Origin: Pontederia crassipes
Taxonomy: Eukaryota > Streptophyta > Magnoliopsida > Commelinales > Pontederiaceae
Length of the DNA stretch: 64,000 nt
Direction: 5' to 3'
NCBI GenBank assembly: GCA_030549335.1
Contig: CM060189.1
Span: 50,004,917 to 50,068,916 of the forward strand
Every line of letters starts with the position of its first letter. Within the stretch, counting starts at the first letter, position 1. This document shows positions 22,836-34,844 of the stretch, piece by piece. The notes under the pieces were generated by a model that did no database searches, was not told the DNA's origin, and saw only the letters and a list, made by a program, of their open reading frames with translations. The translations under genes and the position numbers were made by a program.

Positions 22836-23492
22836 TCAGCCCCTTATGGAGTAATTAACCAGTTGCCACTTCTCAAAACCATGGTGTGGACATGCCCTTA
22901 ACAGCCCCTGAAGTCTTTGCCATGCATCACAAAAGTTTTCCTGATCCAATTGATAAAACCTAACTATTTGATCCCTGAAATTATCAGTCTTGGAAAGAGG
23001 GAAGAATTCTGATAGAAACAATTGCATAATTGACTCCCAAGTGGCCACTTCTTCAAGTTTGAGAGTCTTGTACCAGATTTTAGCCTTGTCCTTGAGTGAA
23101 AAAGGGAATAGCCTCATGTATACTGCATTCATAGGAGTGTTATTGAAGTGTACTGCGCTGCATATCTCCTTAAAGTTGTCCAAATGTGAGGCTGGATCAT
23201 CAGCCCCTAGTATAGAGAATTGATATTGCCTAATCATAGTAATAAGTGCTAGATTGACTTCAAAGTTTTCCACAGGTGCTTGACCTCCATCTCCAATTTG
23301 ATTCCTGACATTGCTAGGTGAGTAGCAATCCTTCAAAGTCCTTGGTGCAGCCATATTGCCTTGCTCCTCTTCTTCTTCTTCAAATATTCTTCTCCTTGCT
23401 TCAAGCCTTTGCAATCTCCTTCTTCTTAGAAATCTTCTTTCAGGCTCAGGATCTGATTAGTAATATTCCTCTTGATTGTCCAAATCCTGCAT
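22836..23492 (-). pseudogene. Athila gag N-terminal/capsid region (int2)
   Basis: Capsid-like gag core of an Athila element, expected to form the particle. It shows HLDNFKEICSAVHFN, MRLFPFSLKDKAKIWYKTL, FLSEFFPLSKTDNFRDQIVRF and LLRACPHHGFEKW. The likely start is MQDLDNQEEYY at 23492. Codon 12 is TAA where the 42-kb copy has CAA. A 1-nt frameshift after VNYSIRG separates it from the zinc-knuckle part. From 23199 rightward it clearly differs from the 42-kb copy, while leftward the two are nearly identical. Confidence 0.87.
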
Positions 23493-23643
23493 AAATGAAT
23501 TCAGAAGTATCAAATTGAGAAAAGAAAGAAAACTAGACAAAAATTGAAAATTGGGAATGATAACTTGCAAAAACTAAAAATTGGCCTAACAAATGGACTA
23601 AAAACTAATCTAAACTATCTAAGTTATTCTAATTGACCTCAAA

Positions 23644-23661
23644 TCCCCGGCAACGGCGCCA
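23644..23661 (-). other. Primer binding site, tRNA-Asp type (int2)
   Basis: On the minus strand it reads TGGCGCCGTTGCCGGGGA, complementary to the 3' end of plant tRNA-Asp, 6 nt inside the LTR end at 23668. This PBS is typical of Athila/Tat Ty3/gypsy elements. It fixes the orientation: LTR to the right, gag to the left. Confidence 0.88.
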
Positions 23662-23667
23662 AAAACT

Positions 23668-26499
23668 TGATAGTGAAATTGAGGAGTGTAGTGATAACTT
23701 GTTGATTTTTGGGTCAAAAGTCAATTTTTTCAATTTTTGTTTCAACTCCCTAACTCACTCTCTACTGCAAGTATACAGGTCAATTGTAGTTACCCAAATA
23801 TCATATCCACATTGATTTGAAGTCCAAGACTCTCTAAACAATCTAGATTAGCCTTATCTAAAGTTAAAAATCCATGAATTTGAAAGAAAGTTAAAATCGA
23901 TTTCTAAATAGGGCTAAAATGATAAATGTTTTGGGATTTTTGGAAAGTTATCAAAACTGAATTGTAAATGCTAAACTAGAGGCTCAAAGGGTTTAACTAT
24001 CAATGAGGAAGGTTCTCCTATGAGTTGGGGTTCATCTAACTTAATTATGGATGAAATGGAACAAGTTATCAATATGTGTCAATTTTAATCTAACTTGAAA
24101 AAGGATTGTTATCACAGCAATATTAACTAGAACTAATCATCATATTCTCATATGATTGATTAGCTAAGTTGAATTAGAAAAGGTCCTCACTGAAATCAAG
24201 TCAACATTAAGTTCAAAAGTTAAGTTCCTTGCTGAATTTCAATAATTTAATGAAATCTGAAATGATAACATTCAATTTCACTTTGAAAATGAGGGGAATG
24301 CTTCAATCAACTAAACAAGGATGAAATCAATCGAATATTAGTGCAAATGCTTCTTGGTTTATCTCTAAACTACAATGGAATTTTAAATCAGCCTCTCAGC
24401 TGCAAATTCAAATGAAGTCCACATTTTCACTAAAGGATTGAATGAAATCAGCACCCAATTGCACATGGGAATTTAACAAATTTTCATTGCTCCTTGGTTC
24501 ATCTCTGAATCTCAAGGAAGACCATAAGACCACCTCTCAGTGGTAGGTTAAAATAGGGTTTAATAATGAAAATCAGATTTCTCCTAAATTCAGGAAATCA
24601 GCAACAAAAAAAATTCAGAAATCAGCACCTAGCAAACATTGGAATTCAACACATGCCACTCAATGGGATTCAGCACCTGCCATAGTTCCTGGGTCATCTC
24701 TGAACAACAAGGTAGCCCTAAGTTCACTTCTCAATGGATGATATAATCAGGGGTTTACAGTAGCAAGGCAGAATCCATGAGTTCAGGAAATCAGAATTCA
24801 GCAATGACAAGTTGAAATGTTTGCAATAATTCATGGATTGAAACCTTAGGAACTTCATTGTCTCTTGATTCATTTCTGAATAAGAATGGAACCATAAGCA
24901 ACCTCTCAGTTATTAATTCAATTAGGGTTCGACAATGATGAAATCAAACTTTAACAATTCAAGAATCAGAAATCAGAAAAATTAGAAATTAGAAATCAGG
25001 AAAATCAGATTCTAATTGGAATTGAATCTAGAAACTTGGCATTGGTCCTTGATTCATTTCTGAACAAAGAGTAGATCAAAGGACAACCTCTCAGTTGTTG
25101 ATTCAAATAGGATCTTGCAATGACAAGAACATATTCATATGAGTACAAAAATTAGAATTGTAACTAGAAATTCGGAATTCAAAAATCAGTGCAGGAAATC
25201 AGATTTATCCATATCCATCCACAATTAAACTAGACTACTACCCTATCTTAGGAGAAATGGAGTTTAGCTCCTCATAGTTACAAAGTTTGATATACAAATG
25301 AAAGAAGAATAGAAGCTATCCATCCTGATTTTTTAAGGTTGTTCTGCAGAAAAATCAGCAACCCTTCAGCTCCTTCCACTCCCCTTCAGCATCAATCCTT
25401 CCTTTCTTCTTGCAATGGCCAACCTCCCCCCAGCATCCCTAGGATTCTCAGCTTATATTTGTCTTTCCTCCACCCTTAGCTCAGCATCAGAGTGTTCCCC
25501 TATGCCTTGATTGTGCCAAGTGTCATCTGGACAGAAAATATCTCAGGTGACAGCTTTTTGGACAGCAAAAAGTAGGTGGTCCCCCCTTGCTTTTCCAACC
25601 TTTTTCAGCTCCATGACATCTGCTAGAAGAGATGGAACACCAAACAACAAAGTCCTCAAATAGGTAATAAACAAATAAGGGTGAGGACAGCTACTAGGAT
25701 CAGCTCTAGTGTCAAATAAAATTTGATGTTGTGCAGAGTTGCAAACCAAGGTTAAAAATGACAATTAACAAACCCGGAATGATAACTTTGTATATATCTT
25801 GAAAAATGTCCAAATATGGGTAGTTCAAAGCATTGAAGGCATCAAATGGATTAGGGTGGCAAGTGAGTGAAGTCAGAAATCAAATATGACTAAGATTTCA
25901 TAGGAATGATAACTTGGGTGCCAAAACGATAACTTAATTGCCTTAAAAATGATAATTTGTCATAACTTTGGTTGTGGTTATCCAAATGTGATCAAATTTG
26001 AACAGCAATGAGTTAAGACAATGTTTTTATGATTGCTTAATGCCTTGGTGTAGAATTGACACTTTTCATGTCGAAATGACAATTTTGCCCTTTAACGATA
26101 ACTTGGCAAATGGAAAAATGATAACTTGTTCAAATGGATTTATAATTTTGCATAAGTTGAGATATGATCATCCAAATATGATTCATTCATGATAATAATG
26201 GATTTAGGGCAAGAAAATCATTGAAAATCAGCTCACTCAAAATAATAATAACTTGGCATATAGGAGTGATAACTTGTCCTAAAAATGATAACTTGGCATA
26301 GAATTGAAATATTTATGGATTTTGGCATTTCAGAACCTCTATGCACATGCAATTAAGTATAAAATGAGAAATATCAACTAGTTATCACAATCCATGCATT
26401 CCCAACATAATTAGCCAAAAGTTGGGCAATTTAGGGGCTCGATATGGGTGAAATGCATCTAAAATGGGATAAAAGACTATATTGATCAGCTAGTGATCA
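23668..26499 (-). mobile_element. Athila LTR shared by int1 and int2
   Basis: 2,832 bp. On the minus strand it starts TGATCACTAGCTGATCA at 26499 and ends CACTATCA at 23668. To its right lies the PPT and 3' region of element A (so it is A's 3' LTR), and to its left the PBS and gag of another internal region (so it also serves as a 5' LTR). It contains the GATAACTT cluster (about 25780-26310), a weak TATA-like box and the CTCTCAG/CAGAGATGA modules. Confidence 0.88.
25452..25459 (-). promoter_or_regulatory. TATA-like box of the shared LTR
   Basis: The minus strand reads AATATAAG, at the place where the 5' LTR copy has TATATAAG (47261-47268) and the plus-strand LTR has TATAAAA. It looks partly decayed. 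Confidence 0.4.
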
Positions 26500-26538
26500 A
26501 ACTCACCCAAGCTTAGTCTTTTGCTTGTCCTCAAGCAA
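26500..26538 (-). other. Terminal hairpin and PPT of element A
   Basis: Read on the minus strand: TTGCTTG, loop AGGA, CAAGCAA (7-bp perfect stem), then AAGCTTGGGTGAG directly before the LTR start. The PPT has one pyrimidine interruption. Confidence 0.75.
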
Positions 26539-27474
26539 AACATTCATAATTTAAGAACAAACTTGAATTAAAAGTCCACAAATGAAGTAAAAGTCAGCCG
26601 AATTGAATCCAATGAGTTTCCCACTTTGCCAACACTTCATTCTTTCCAAAAACTCAATTTCTAGCTAGGGAATCACAGAGGCTAAAGCAAATTTAAGTCA
26701 TGGAAGAAGTACTAGAAATAACATGTTTGAATTGTAGGAATTGTCAACTTTACTACAAGGTTGAACTACAAATCCCTTTATGAACAGATTTTCATTGCTT
26801 AAACAGGTTTAGCACCTGACTTTTATTCATGAAATGCAAGTAAACAGGTCAAGGCCTAATTTTTATTCATGCTAATCACAGGATAAAAATCCTGGCTTTA
26901 TTCAGGAGAGGTTCCCTTTTTTTGGAATTTCACTCTCTTTATTTATTCATGCAATGCAAAATGCAACTTTTCACTTTTTCTTTTCTATCATGTTCATGAA
27001 GAGAGCAATAGTTCAAACTCAAGTATAGTTTAGATCCCTTTGTCCAAAAAGTCAAGTTTTCCTATCTAACATGGCAACAAGAGTCTTGACTCCCTTCTAG
27101 ACATCTGATATTACTAATTCAATCCATAAGTATCAGCTAGTGTGACCCACAAAAAGGAAAATTTTTCAGTTGAAAATTGATTCAAGTGCATCTGAATTGA
27201 ATAGCCAATTAAAGCAACAAGACTAATGGCCAAGTTGGCCACTTGGTATTGGAGTGTACCAACTGTCATAATGAAGTATTTTACCCATTTCAAAGTTAAA
27301 ATAAAGGCAAAACTTGAATTGGACTCGATTAGTGATAACTACTGATAACTTGTGATAATCGGGTGATAACCAATGGTAACTTGCAAAATCTATTGATAAC
27401 CTGGTGATAAATGATATATGGACATTAAAATCAATCGAAAACATGGTGTAAAGGTTAGAAAAGCACAAAGTTTC

Positions 27475-27509
27475 CTCCCCCAAGCTTAGTCTCAGCACTG
27501 TCCACAGTG
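27475..27509 (-). other. Internal hairpin plus PPT-like motif of element A
   Basis: The minus strand reads CACTG, loop TGGA, CAGTG, then AAGCTTGGGGGAG. It is the counterpart of 813-850 in A''. Confidence 0.6.
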
Positions 27510-28022
27510 TTGAAAGATAAGGCAAGGGAGAGGGGTGGGTGGGTATGAAATTGGTTGAATCTGTGCATTTGATCCCTTCCAATGGTTCTTGCATCTCAAT
27601 CTAAGTCTTCAGGTGTTCCATTCTTCATGAATTGCATTTAATCATGCAGAGAAACAAGGGTTATTAGTGGGGTATTCAGTATCAGATTTTTAGAGTTCAC
27701 AATTCAACATTGCATTGAGGTTCACTGAAATCCACTGAAATGCAGCTAAGATGGATTGGGATAACTGATATGCATGATAATTCAGATATTAATATGATGA
27801 TTTCAGCATGAGAGAAAATATTATATAAGTTATCATTGGGATTTCAGTGAGGAAAATAAAAAATGAGGGTAGGGTACTCCCTTCTTTTCAATTTGTGGAT
27901 GGATCTGATTCCTCTCTTCTTTATTCCTGCAAAATAGAAAAGTTAAGTGTAAAATGGCTTCGGTTACCTCCCAAGAAGTGTCCTGCTTTAATGTCTTAGG
28001 CTGGACATCTTTTCACTTGAAT

Positions 28023-29168
28023 TCAACTATGCAAACCTGGCAAATCTGGCAAATTCAGCACCTCCTTAGCTGATTCTTGAGCTGTGGGATTATATGGCTT
28101 CAACCTCTATCCATTAACCTTGAATACATCATCCTTATCATTCATAAGGTCCACAGCTCCATAAGGATAAACCTTGTGGACTTTGAAAGGTCCACTCCAC
28201 CTTGATTTCAACTTTCTAGGAAATAGTTTCAACCTTGAATTAAACAGCAATACCATGTCTTCAACCTTGAATTCTTTCTTCAGGATTCTGCTATCATGCC
28301 ATCTCTTGGTCCTTTCCTTGTAAAATTCTGAATTATGGTAGACATTTAGCCTAATTTCATCCAATTCATCCATTTGTAGAAACCTCTTTTGTCCACATGC
28401 TTGCATATCAAAATTGAGTGCCTTCACTGCCCAATATGCTTTGTGCTTCAACTCAATTGGTAGATGGCAAGTTTTCCCATAGACCAACTTATATGGAGAG
28501 GCACCTATTGGAGTTTTATATGCTGTCCTGTATGCCCAAAGTGCCTCACTTAGCCTTTGACTCCAATCCTTTCTTGTCAAGGATACTATTTTTTTCAATA
28601 TGGCCTTGATTTTCCTATTTGAAATTTTTGCTTGGCCATTTGTTTGAAGGTGATATGCTGTTGAGACCTTGTGCTTAACTCCATATTTCTTTAGGAGGTT
28701 CTCAAAACACTTTTCAATGAAGTGGCTGCCTCCATCACTTATGACCATCCTTGGAGTTCCAAATCTTGGGAAGATTACATCCTTGAACAACTTGATAACA
28801 GTCCTGGAATCAACAACTGTTGTGGGGATGGCTTCTATCCATTTGGACACATAATCAACAGCCAATAATATGAATTTGTATCCAAAGGAGCTAGGAAAGG
28901 TCCCCATGTAATCAATACCCCAAACAAAAAAAAATTCAACTTCTAGATTCCATTATGTGGCATTTCATTCCTCCTGAAGATTGACCCTGTTCTTTGGCAC
29001 ACATCACAACTTTTAACATATAAATGGGCATCCTTGAATATGGAAGGCCAATAGAAGCCAGATTGAAGAATTTTTGCAGCTGTCTTTTGTGTTGCACCAT
29101 GCCCACCATATGGAGATGAGTGGCAAGCCTCCAAGATTTCCTAGAATTCAGATTGTGGTACACATCTC
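28023..29168 (-). pseudogene. Athila integrase of element A, broken
   Basis: It starts at the B insertion with a zinc-binding HHCC region (HSSPYGGHGATQKT, CDVCQRTGS). A frameshift near a T run at about 28930 precedes the catalytic core (28107-28907): VDYVSKWIEA and ISDGGSHF supply two Asps. The third acidic residue, expected after TNGQA, is Lys (AAA codon) in QAKISNRKIK. The C-terminal tail follows, interrupted by TAG after FKVNG. It is continuous in origin with the RNase H side at 37702: removing B and one TSD restores the usual YRTCVP context. It is inactive by several criteria. Confidence 0.88.
29164..29168. repeat. Left target-site duplication of element B
   Basis: ATCTC, against ATGTC at 37639-37643 (4 of 5 match). 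The pol reading frame context supports ATGTC as the original sequence. Confidence 0.7.
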
Positions 29169-30871
29169 TGATGCATGCAAAATATAACATATTTTAGTTT
29201 ATTATTTTAATTAATTTTTCTATAATTTGATCATGGCATACATCATTTTTAGCCACTTTTAGTCATAATTCCGGATTTATCAGATTTTATTTATTAATTG
29301 TCTGAATATTTTAATTGTGGGTGGATTTACTTAATTATTATAATTATTTTGCAGGCAAGTCGAACTAACGGATGGATCGGTCGTAAACCACAATATTTGG
29401 CCGAGATGATCACAGCCAGCCAGGGCGTAAAAATAATATGTCTCACTTCTTTTGGGGGGAAAAGAAATGACGTAAAGATAAAATGAGTCTTCATTTTGGC
29501 CGAGATTTGCATAAATGACTTATCGTTTTGGGAGTAATGATGAATGACTCTTCTTGGTTTTGGCGAGATTCGAAGGGAGTAAAGATAAAACGGCCGAGAT
29601 TTGGAGGGGGTAATGATAAGAAGTCTTCCTTACGGCCGAGATTCGAAGGGAGTAAAAGGGTTTATCTCTTTGGGCGTAAAGATAAAAAAAATTTCATTTT
29701 GGCTGAGATTCAAAGGGGTAGAGATAAAAGGTTTTATCTTTTGGGCGTAATAGTTAGAAGAATTATCTTTTTTGGCCAAGTTTATCTCACAAATTTAAAG
29801 TCAACGTACGATATTACGGCCGGGATCAAATTGAAGGGCGTCCGCACGTGAAGAATCCGTCGTTCCAATTGGTGCTCTGAAGTTCAGGTTTCTTCCACAG
29901 TGAGTCATGAACTCTGCAGGCTACGACCAAGAAGAGAGAGGTGCGACGACTGGAGGTTGATCGTGACTCTGATCAAGTCCGAGAGGCTGCCCAACTGTCT
30001 GCCTAGATCTGAGGATCCTATTTTATTCTTGGTGTAATTCTTCCAATTATTATTGTATTTTTGTTATTATCTCCCCAGAATTTCTAGGATGAACTCCATG
30101 TTTTTAAGATTATTATTTTAGGAGATTATTATTGAAGGGAAACTATTTGGACCCTATATTATTTGTCTTAATTTTTTCTGATCAATTAGTTAATTGTGCT
30201 TAGTGCTTTTGATTTAATTATTTGGATTTATGAGTTGAGTAATTACCAGTTTGTGGACTATTTGATTTCAGAATTCATTAATTAAATTAATTGATTTTAT
30301 GTGAAATTAATAATTGACATAAATTTGATAACTAGTATGTGGAGAATCAAGTTTGTGTGGTCTGTTAATCTATACTAGTTTGTGGAGTGATTAAAAGTCT
30401 AGGATTTTCATATTAATGCATCTTAATTTTAATCTTATCTGACGAATACCAGTTTGTGGGACTTTAGGTTTGATTAAATTTAAGATAGTTTGATTTGCCA
30501 GATTAAATAGCAGAATTACCAGTTTGTAGACTCTATGATGTTAATCTTGTTAATTAATAACTTGGGAAAATTCCTAATCCATCTTTAAAGATTAACTTTA
30601 TCTTTTATGGTTCAAATATTTATCCTAATATATTTTCATCCTAAGGCCTAACTTCAACACCACTATCTTATCTTTATCTTATTTTCTTTAATTTATTTCA
30701 TAAAACTTATTTCCAAAATCCATGTTTTTTCTCTCTTATTAATTTATAAGTTCAGATATTGAATTAATAATATTTCTCGTGGGTTCGACACTTTTTACTC
30801 CTATTCTATATTACCTGAGTGACTAGTGCACTTGCTAGCGATTTTATTTTGCTACATCATTTTACGCATCA
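29169..30871 (+). repeat. Element B 5' LTR
   Basis: 1,703 bp, TGATGCATGC to ACGCATCA. Contains GGCCGAGATT...GGGRGTAAAGATAAAA-type repeats (about 29500-29730) and CAGTTTGTGG repeats (about 30245-30530). No clear TATA box was found. Confidence 0.88.
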
Positions 30872-30877
30872 AGTTTT

Positions 30878-30890
30878 TGGCACCGTTGCC
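30878..30890 (+). other. Primer binding site of element B
   Basis: TGGCACCGTTGCC lies 6 nt after the 5' LTR end. It matches the tRNA-Asp-type TGGCGCCGTTGCC at 12 of 13 positions. The match beyond this point is poor. Confidence 0.75.
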
Positions 30891-33800
30891 AAAGAATATT
30901 TTATTAATTAATTTCTAATTTTATGAATTATTAGAGATGTAATTTAATTGTAAATAATTTTTGTAAATAAATTCTTTGTAAATATGCAATATTGTATTGT
31001 TTGTTTTAATCATAATTTCTGTAAATAATTTTTTGTAAATATGTACTATTTGTTTTAATTATTTTTATTTTTGCGAATAAACTAACATCTTTCTTTTTGC
31101 AGATAAAACTCACGGGATTATAATTGAGTTTGGATTAAAATTCGTTTGTTGACTTTCGACCAATACTCTATTCTACTGTAACTTTTTGCTGCCGAGTGGA
31201 TTTTTTTAATTGGATTTTTTATTACTTGTGTCAATTTATGAATTTATGACTATGAGCAATTTTTGTTGAATTTACTGGAATATCACTGTATGTTTTGCGC
31301 ATTTTTTCAAGACAAGCATCTTCTTTTGCCCATGTGAATCTGTGTTTCCCGATTTAATTGTTAAAAGACTTGTGCATACCGATTTATTGGCTTGCGTATA
31401 TTTCCTTCATGGCATAATATGAAATTGTCTATTGTTTGGCGCCTCGGCCGTAATCGAATTTCACTTATTGACTTTTTCGTCCAAGTCTCGTCTCGGTCGT
31501 AATAAATATTGCTTTGATGTTTTCTGTTTGGTGCCCAACAAATCAAGTTGAGTCCAAATTCACGTTGGTTCGTCCTGCCATTATTTGATGGTTGTGGATG
31601 TCAAGATGTACTGCCAATTTAATCTTATTCTGGACCGTGATTTTCTTAAAAATTCATCTCCTTGTATTCATGCCCATATATATTTTCTCTTTAATAATAA
31701 GATGGACTTCTTAATCAGATCATTTGCTGCTGGACGTGATTTCCCTCCTAGATTCTCGTGATTTCCTTTCATGATTATCTCTGGGTATCTTTTAATTTTT
31801 GTAGTGCAAGGTTTATTAATTACTCTTTCAAAAAAATTTTGGCTACCAAATTTTTCGAGAACATAATTATTCTGAATAATTTTTTATCCGAAAAAATTAT
31901 AATTGTCATTTTATCTTCGATTTTTTCTACGGTTGGATGTGTTTGTCTTTTTCATATTTTTCTCTTCGAAAATCTTTATTGATGCTGAGATTTTTCTCTC
32001 TCCAGCTATGGCGCCCAGTTTGTTTATATGCCTTTTATTTTTTTTCTTCTCTCTGATTTAACGCAATGATGGCGCCATAATTATTTTCTTATCACCTTCT
32101 ATTGGCGCCTCGAGTTTTCTATGCTGATTTTTTATATCAATGTTTTTACGCTGAGGACGTACACAATTCTGTTATTTCTCTATCCTATTACGGCTTCAAT
32201 TTCGACCACTTTTTATGCCCTATTTGGATGTCTTAATTCAGTTTCAGCCATAATATTTATTTGTCGCCTTAATAGTTGGATTCGTATTAATCGACTTTCA
32301 ATTTGCTGATATAGTTTTTGTTTCGGCCGAGACATGGATAGTATTCTGTTTTCCGGCCAATAAATCAAATTGTCGACATCGTTTGGTTCTTTACTGCTAG
32401 CGTTTTGTACGCAAGAAGTTGATTAAACTTTTACGCCCAAGTGTCGGCTTAATTCTCTTTCGGCCGTAATCATCATTATTAATATTTTACGCTGTCCCAG
32501 ATTTTGCAGAGTTCTTCAGAGTGTTATATACGCCTTAATATTTTCGACCTATTATTTTGCGACCGTGATTGATTTTGTTTATTTTATTGGAGATATCATC
32601 TTTCAGTTTTGCGACCGCAAATACTTAACTTTTGTTCTACGCTAAGGCATTAACGATCATCTTATTTGTGATTTAATTGGCCGAGACGTACTTTTGGTTT
32701 TGCGGCCGTAAAATCTTCTGAACGTAAAAGTTTATGCCCGCAAAAGACTCTATTTATCCGACAATATCCTTATATTTTGCGGCTCACAAATTTTATCTGA
32801 GTTTTACGACCGAAGTTGCGTATTGGATTGATTAAGCATTCGGACGACAATTTGTGAAATTTACTATGCGACAATTCAGATATCTCATGTTATTCTTTTG
32901 CGGCTTGGATTTTCATCTCTGTAATCCATTAGTGTATGACTTTTGCGGCTGACAATTATTTTCAGAAATTTGCCTTGCAATGACATTGGTTAAATCTCTT
33001 TCGTGTTATTCATTCTTTTATGCCGTGGATTTTCATCTCTATTGATTCATTAGCGCATGACGTTTACAACCGAGAATTGTTTTCTTCATCTTGTTTGGGG
33101 CTGACTTTGATGAATTCGTAATTTGGTTCAGAATGTTAATTCGAATTTGCTTCTGTCGTAATTTAACGAGATCTACGTTGATTAATCCCTTTCGACATTA
33201 TTTCATGGCTTTGGCAGCCGAACCAGCCTCAGATTATTTTATGTCCTACTAATCCAATCTCGGCCGAGATCTCGTGTTTGGCGGCCAACTAAATTTTATT
33301 ATCCTCTCTGAAAACAATTTTTTCTAATGCTTGATTATTGACTTTGCGGCCGCAAATTAGGTTCCTAATTCATTTTGTGCCAGCCTGTTGACATCATGGT
33401 TAATTTTTCCAAGTTTTACGGCCGAACGATTTTTATGACCATCTATTTGATTTACTCCTTTCGATCTGTTTGAACAGTGTTCGAGTATTTTACACCGAAT
33501 TCGATAATGCTGAAATGCTTTTATCTTCTTTGAAGTTTGGCGGCTGATAAGTTTTGATAATGACTTCGGACATTGGTTTTAAAAATGAATTTTCAACTCG
33601 TTATCACCGAAAGATTTGTTTTTATCAATTTAAATTTCCAACTCGTGACCTATTATCTGTATTTATTTTGTATATATATTTTTCTATTATTTGTATTTCT
33701 TTTTTCTTTTCTTTTATCTTACTGACAATTAGTTGTTGCAGATATTATTGAGGATCTAATCACAACTAATTTAATCTTCTGGATATATATCACACATTCT

Positions 33801-34800
33801 GATCAGACATTTAATTTCTTTTTAGCTGATATTTGGTTGTTGCAGAAAATATTTGACGATTTTATCACAACCAATTTTCTATTCTCCTAATTTCTCAATT
33901 ACGTTAATTTTTTTTTAATTAGTTAGTTGATTGTCATTTAATTGAATTTAATAGTTTATCTGTTAGTTAGTTAATGAGTCATCTAATTAATATTTTATTT
34001 TGTAAGGAGAGAATTTTGGAAAGGGGACATTACGACATTGGTGCTTTACGGGGCGTAAAAATCCGACACTTCAAGATCACACATCGGGCGAAACGTTCAC
34101 TACTTTCCATGGCAGGATGTCAGACATGACACTATTACACCCTATTTCTTCTTACGGCCGAGATGCCACACCGGCCGCCACATTACCTCGGACAAGGCGA
34201 GACGTTTACTGCCACACTATTACACCATGCCACCAATTCCCATTACGGCCGAGCATCCCCACCGTGCACGAGCGGCACCACCAGCGCCACGCCCCTATTT
34301 CTTATGCCCCCTGTCCGCAACGCCCCCCTATTCTTTACAGCCGAGCTTTCACACCGTGGATGAAGCCGACCCCCTACGCCCGGACAAACACCGCCGCTCC
34401 CTTACGCCCTCTGACGCACTGCCACCCGATTCCTTACGGCCGCAATCTCCACAATCATTGACTCCGGTCGAGGTTCCTCATTGACTTACCTCTTTATGGC
34501 CGACACTCTAGTATATTAAGCCGAGATACTTCCTCAACTGAACAAGCTCTCTGCTTTTCTCCCTACGGCCGAGACTTCAGGCGCCTACTCCACCGAGCCT
34601 GGCGTCTTTTCTTTGTTAATCTTTGTTCCGATCAAATGAGGCGATTCGCTAATATATGAGTATCATATGTGCCAAGGACATTTCGGCTACCACTCACCTT
34701 CGTCACCCCACCGACAATAAATCCGGTTGTGTCTTTTTCCTTTTCTTTATTTTTCATTTCTTTATTTTTCCTTTTATTGGATATGTATCACTTTCCCTTG
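30891..34800 (+). other. Noncoding interior of element B
   Basis: No frame above ~115 codons, and none shows a known domain. It begins with AT-rich TGTAAATA repeats (30940-31080). From ~31440 a CGGCCG-core motif (typically TTTTGCGGCCGTAAA or TACGGCCGAGA) recurs about 20 times. A duplicated stem-loop lies at 33727-33874. A GC-rich stretch follows at about 34020-34620. Plus-strand frames at 34117-34484 are low-complexity products of that GC-rich stretch. Confidence 0.7.
33727..33874 (+). other. Duplicated stem-loop with covarying base pair
   Basis: Copy 1 is AATTAGTTGT (33727-33736) pairing perfectly with ACAACTAATT (33762-33771) around a 25-nt loop. Copy 2 is TTGGTTGT (33833-33840) pairing with ACAACCAA (33867-33874) around a 26-nt loop. 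Both loops start TGCAGA and end ATC. An A-T pair in copy 1 is a G-C pair in copy 2. Confidence 0.6.
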
Positions 34801-34808
34801 CTTGCTTA

Positions 34809-34844
34809 ACACTGAGGACAGTGTCTGGTTCAAGCTTGGGGGAG
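34809..34844 (+). other. Internal hairpin plus PPT-like motif of element B
   Basis: ACACTG, loop AGGA, CAGTGT, then AAGCTTGGGGGAG 7 nt later. Confidence 0.65.

Larger units (their letters stand above)
26500..28022 (-). other. 3' noncoding region of Athila element A
   Basis: Between the integrase end and the 3' LTR. It carries the terminal PPT and hairpin (26500-26538), the internal hairpin and PPT-like motif (27475-27509), an AATAAA-repeat area (about 26815-26950) and GATAACT-type repeats (about 27330-27415). Compared with the plus-strand copy at 1020-1090 it lacks a ~70-bp GC-rich piece near 27290. No credible coding frame is seen. Confidence 0.75.

Noticed and set aside
34117-34484. Three overlapping plus-strand frames of 66-114 codons in element B
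   Set aside because: Pro/His/Arg-rich products of the GC-rich repeat stretch, open in all three frames at once; no domain.
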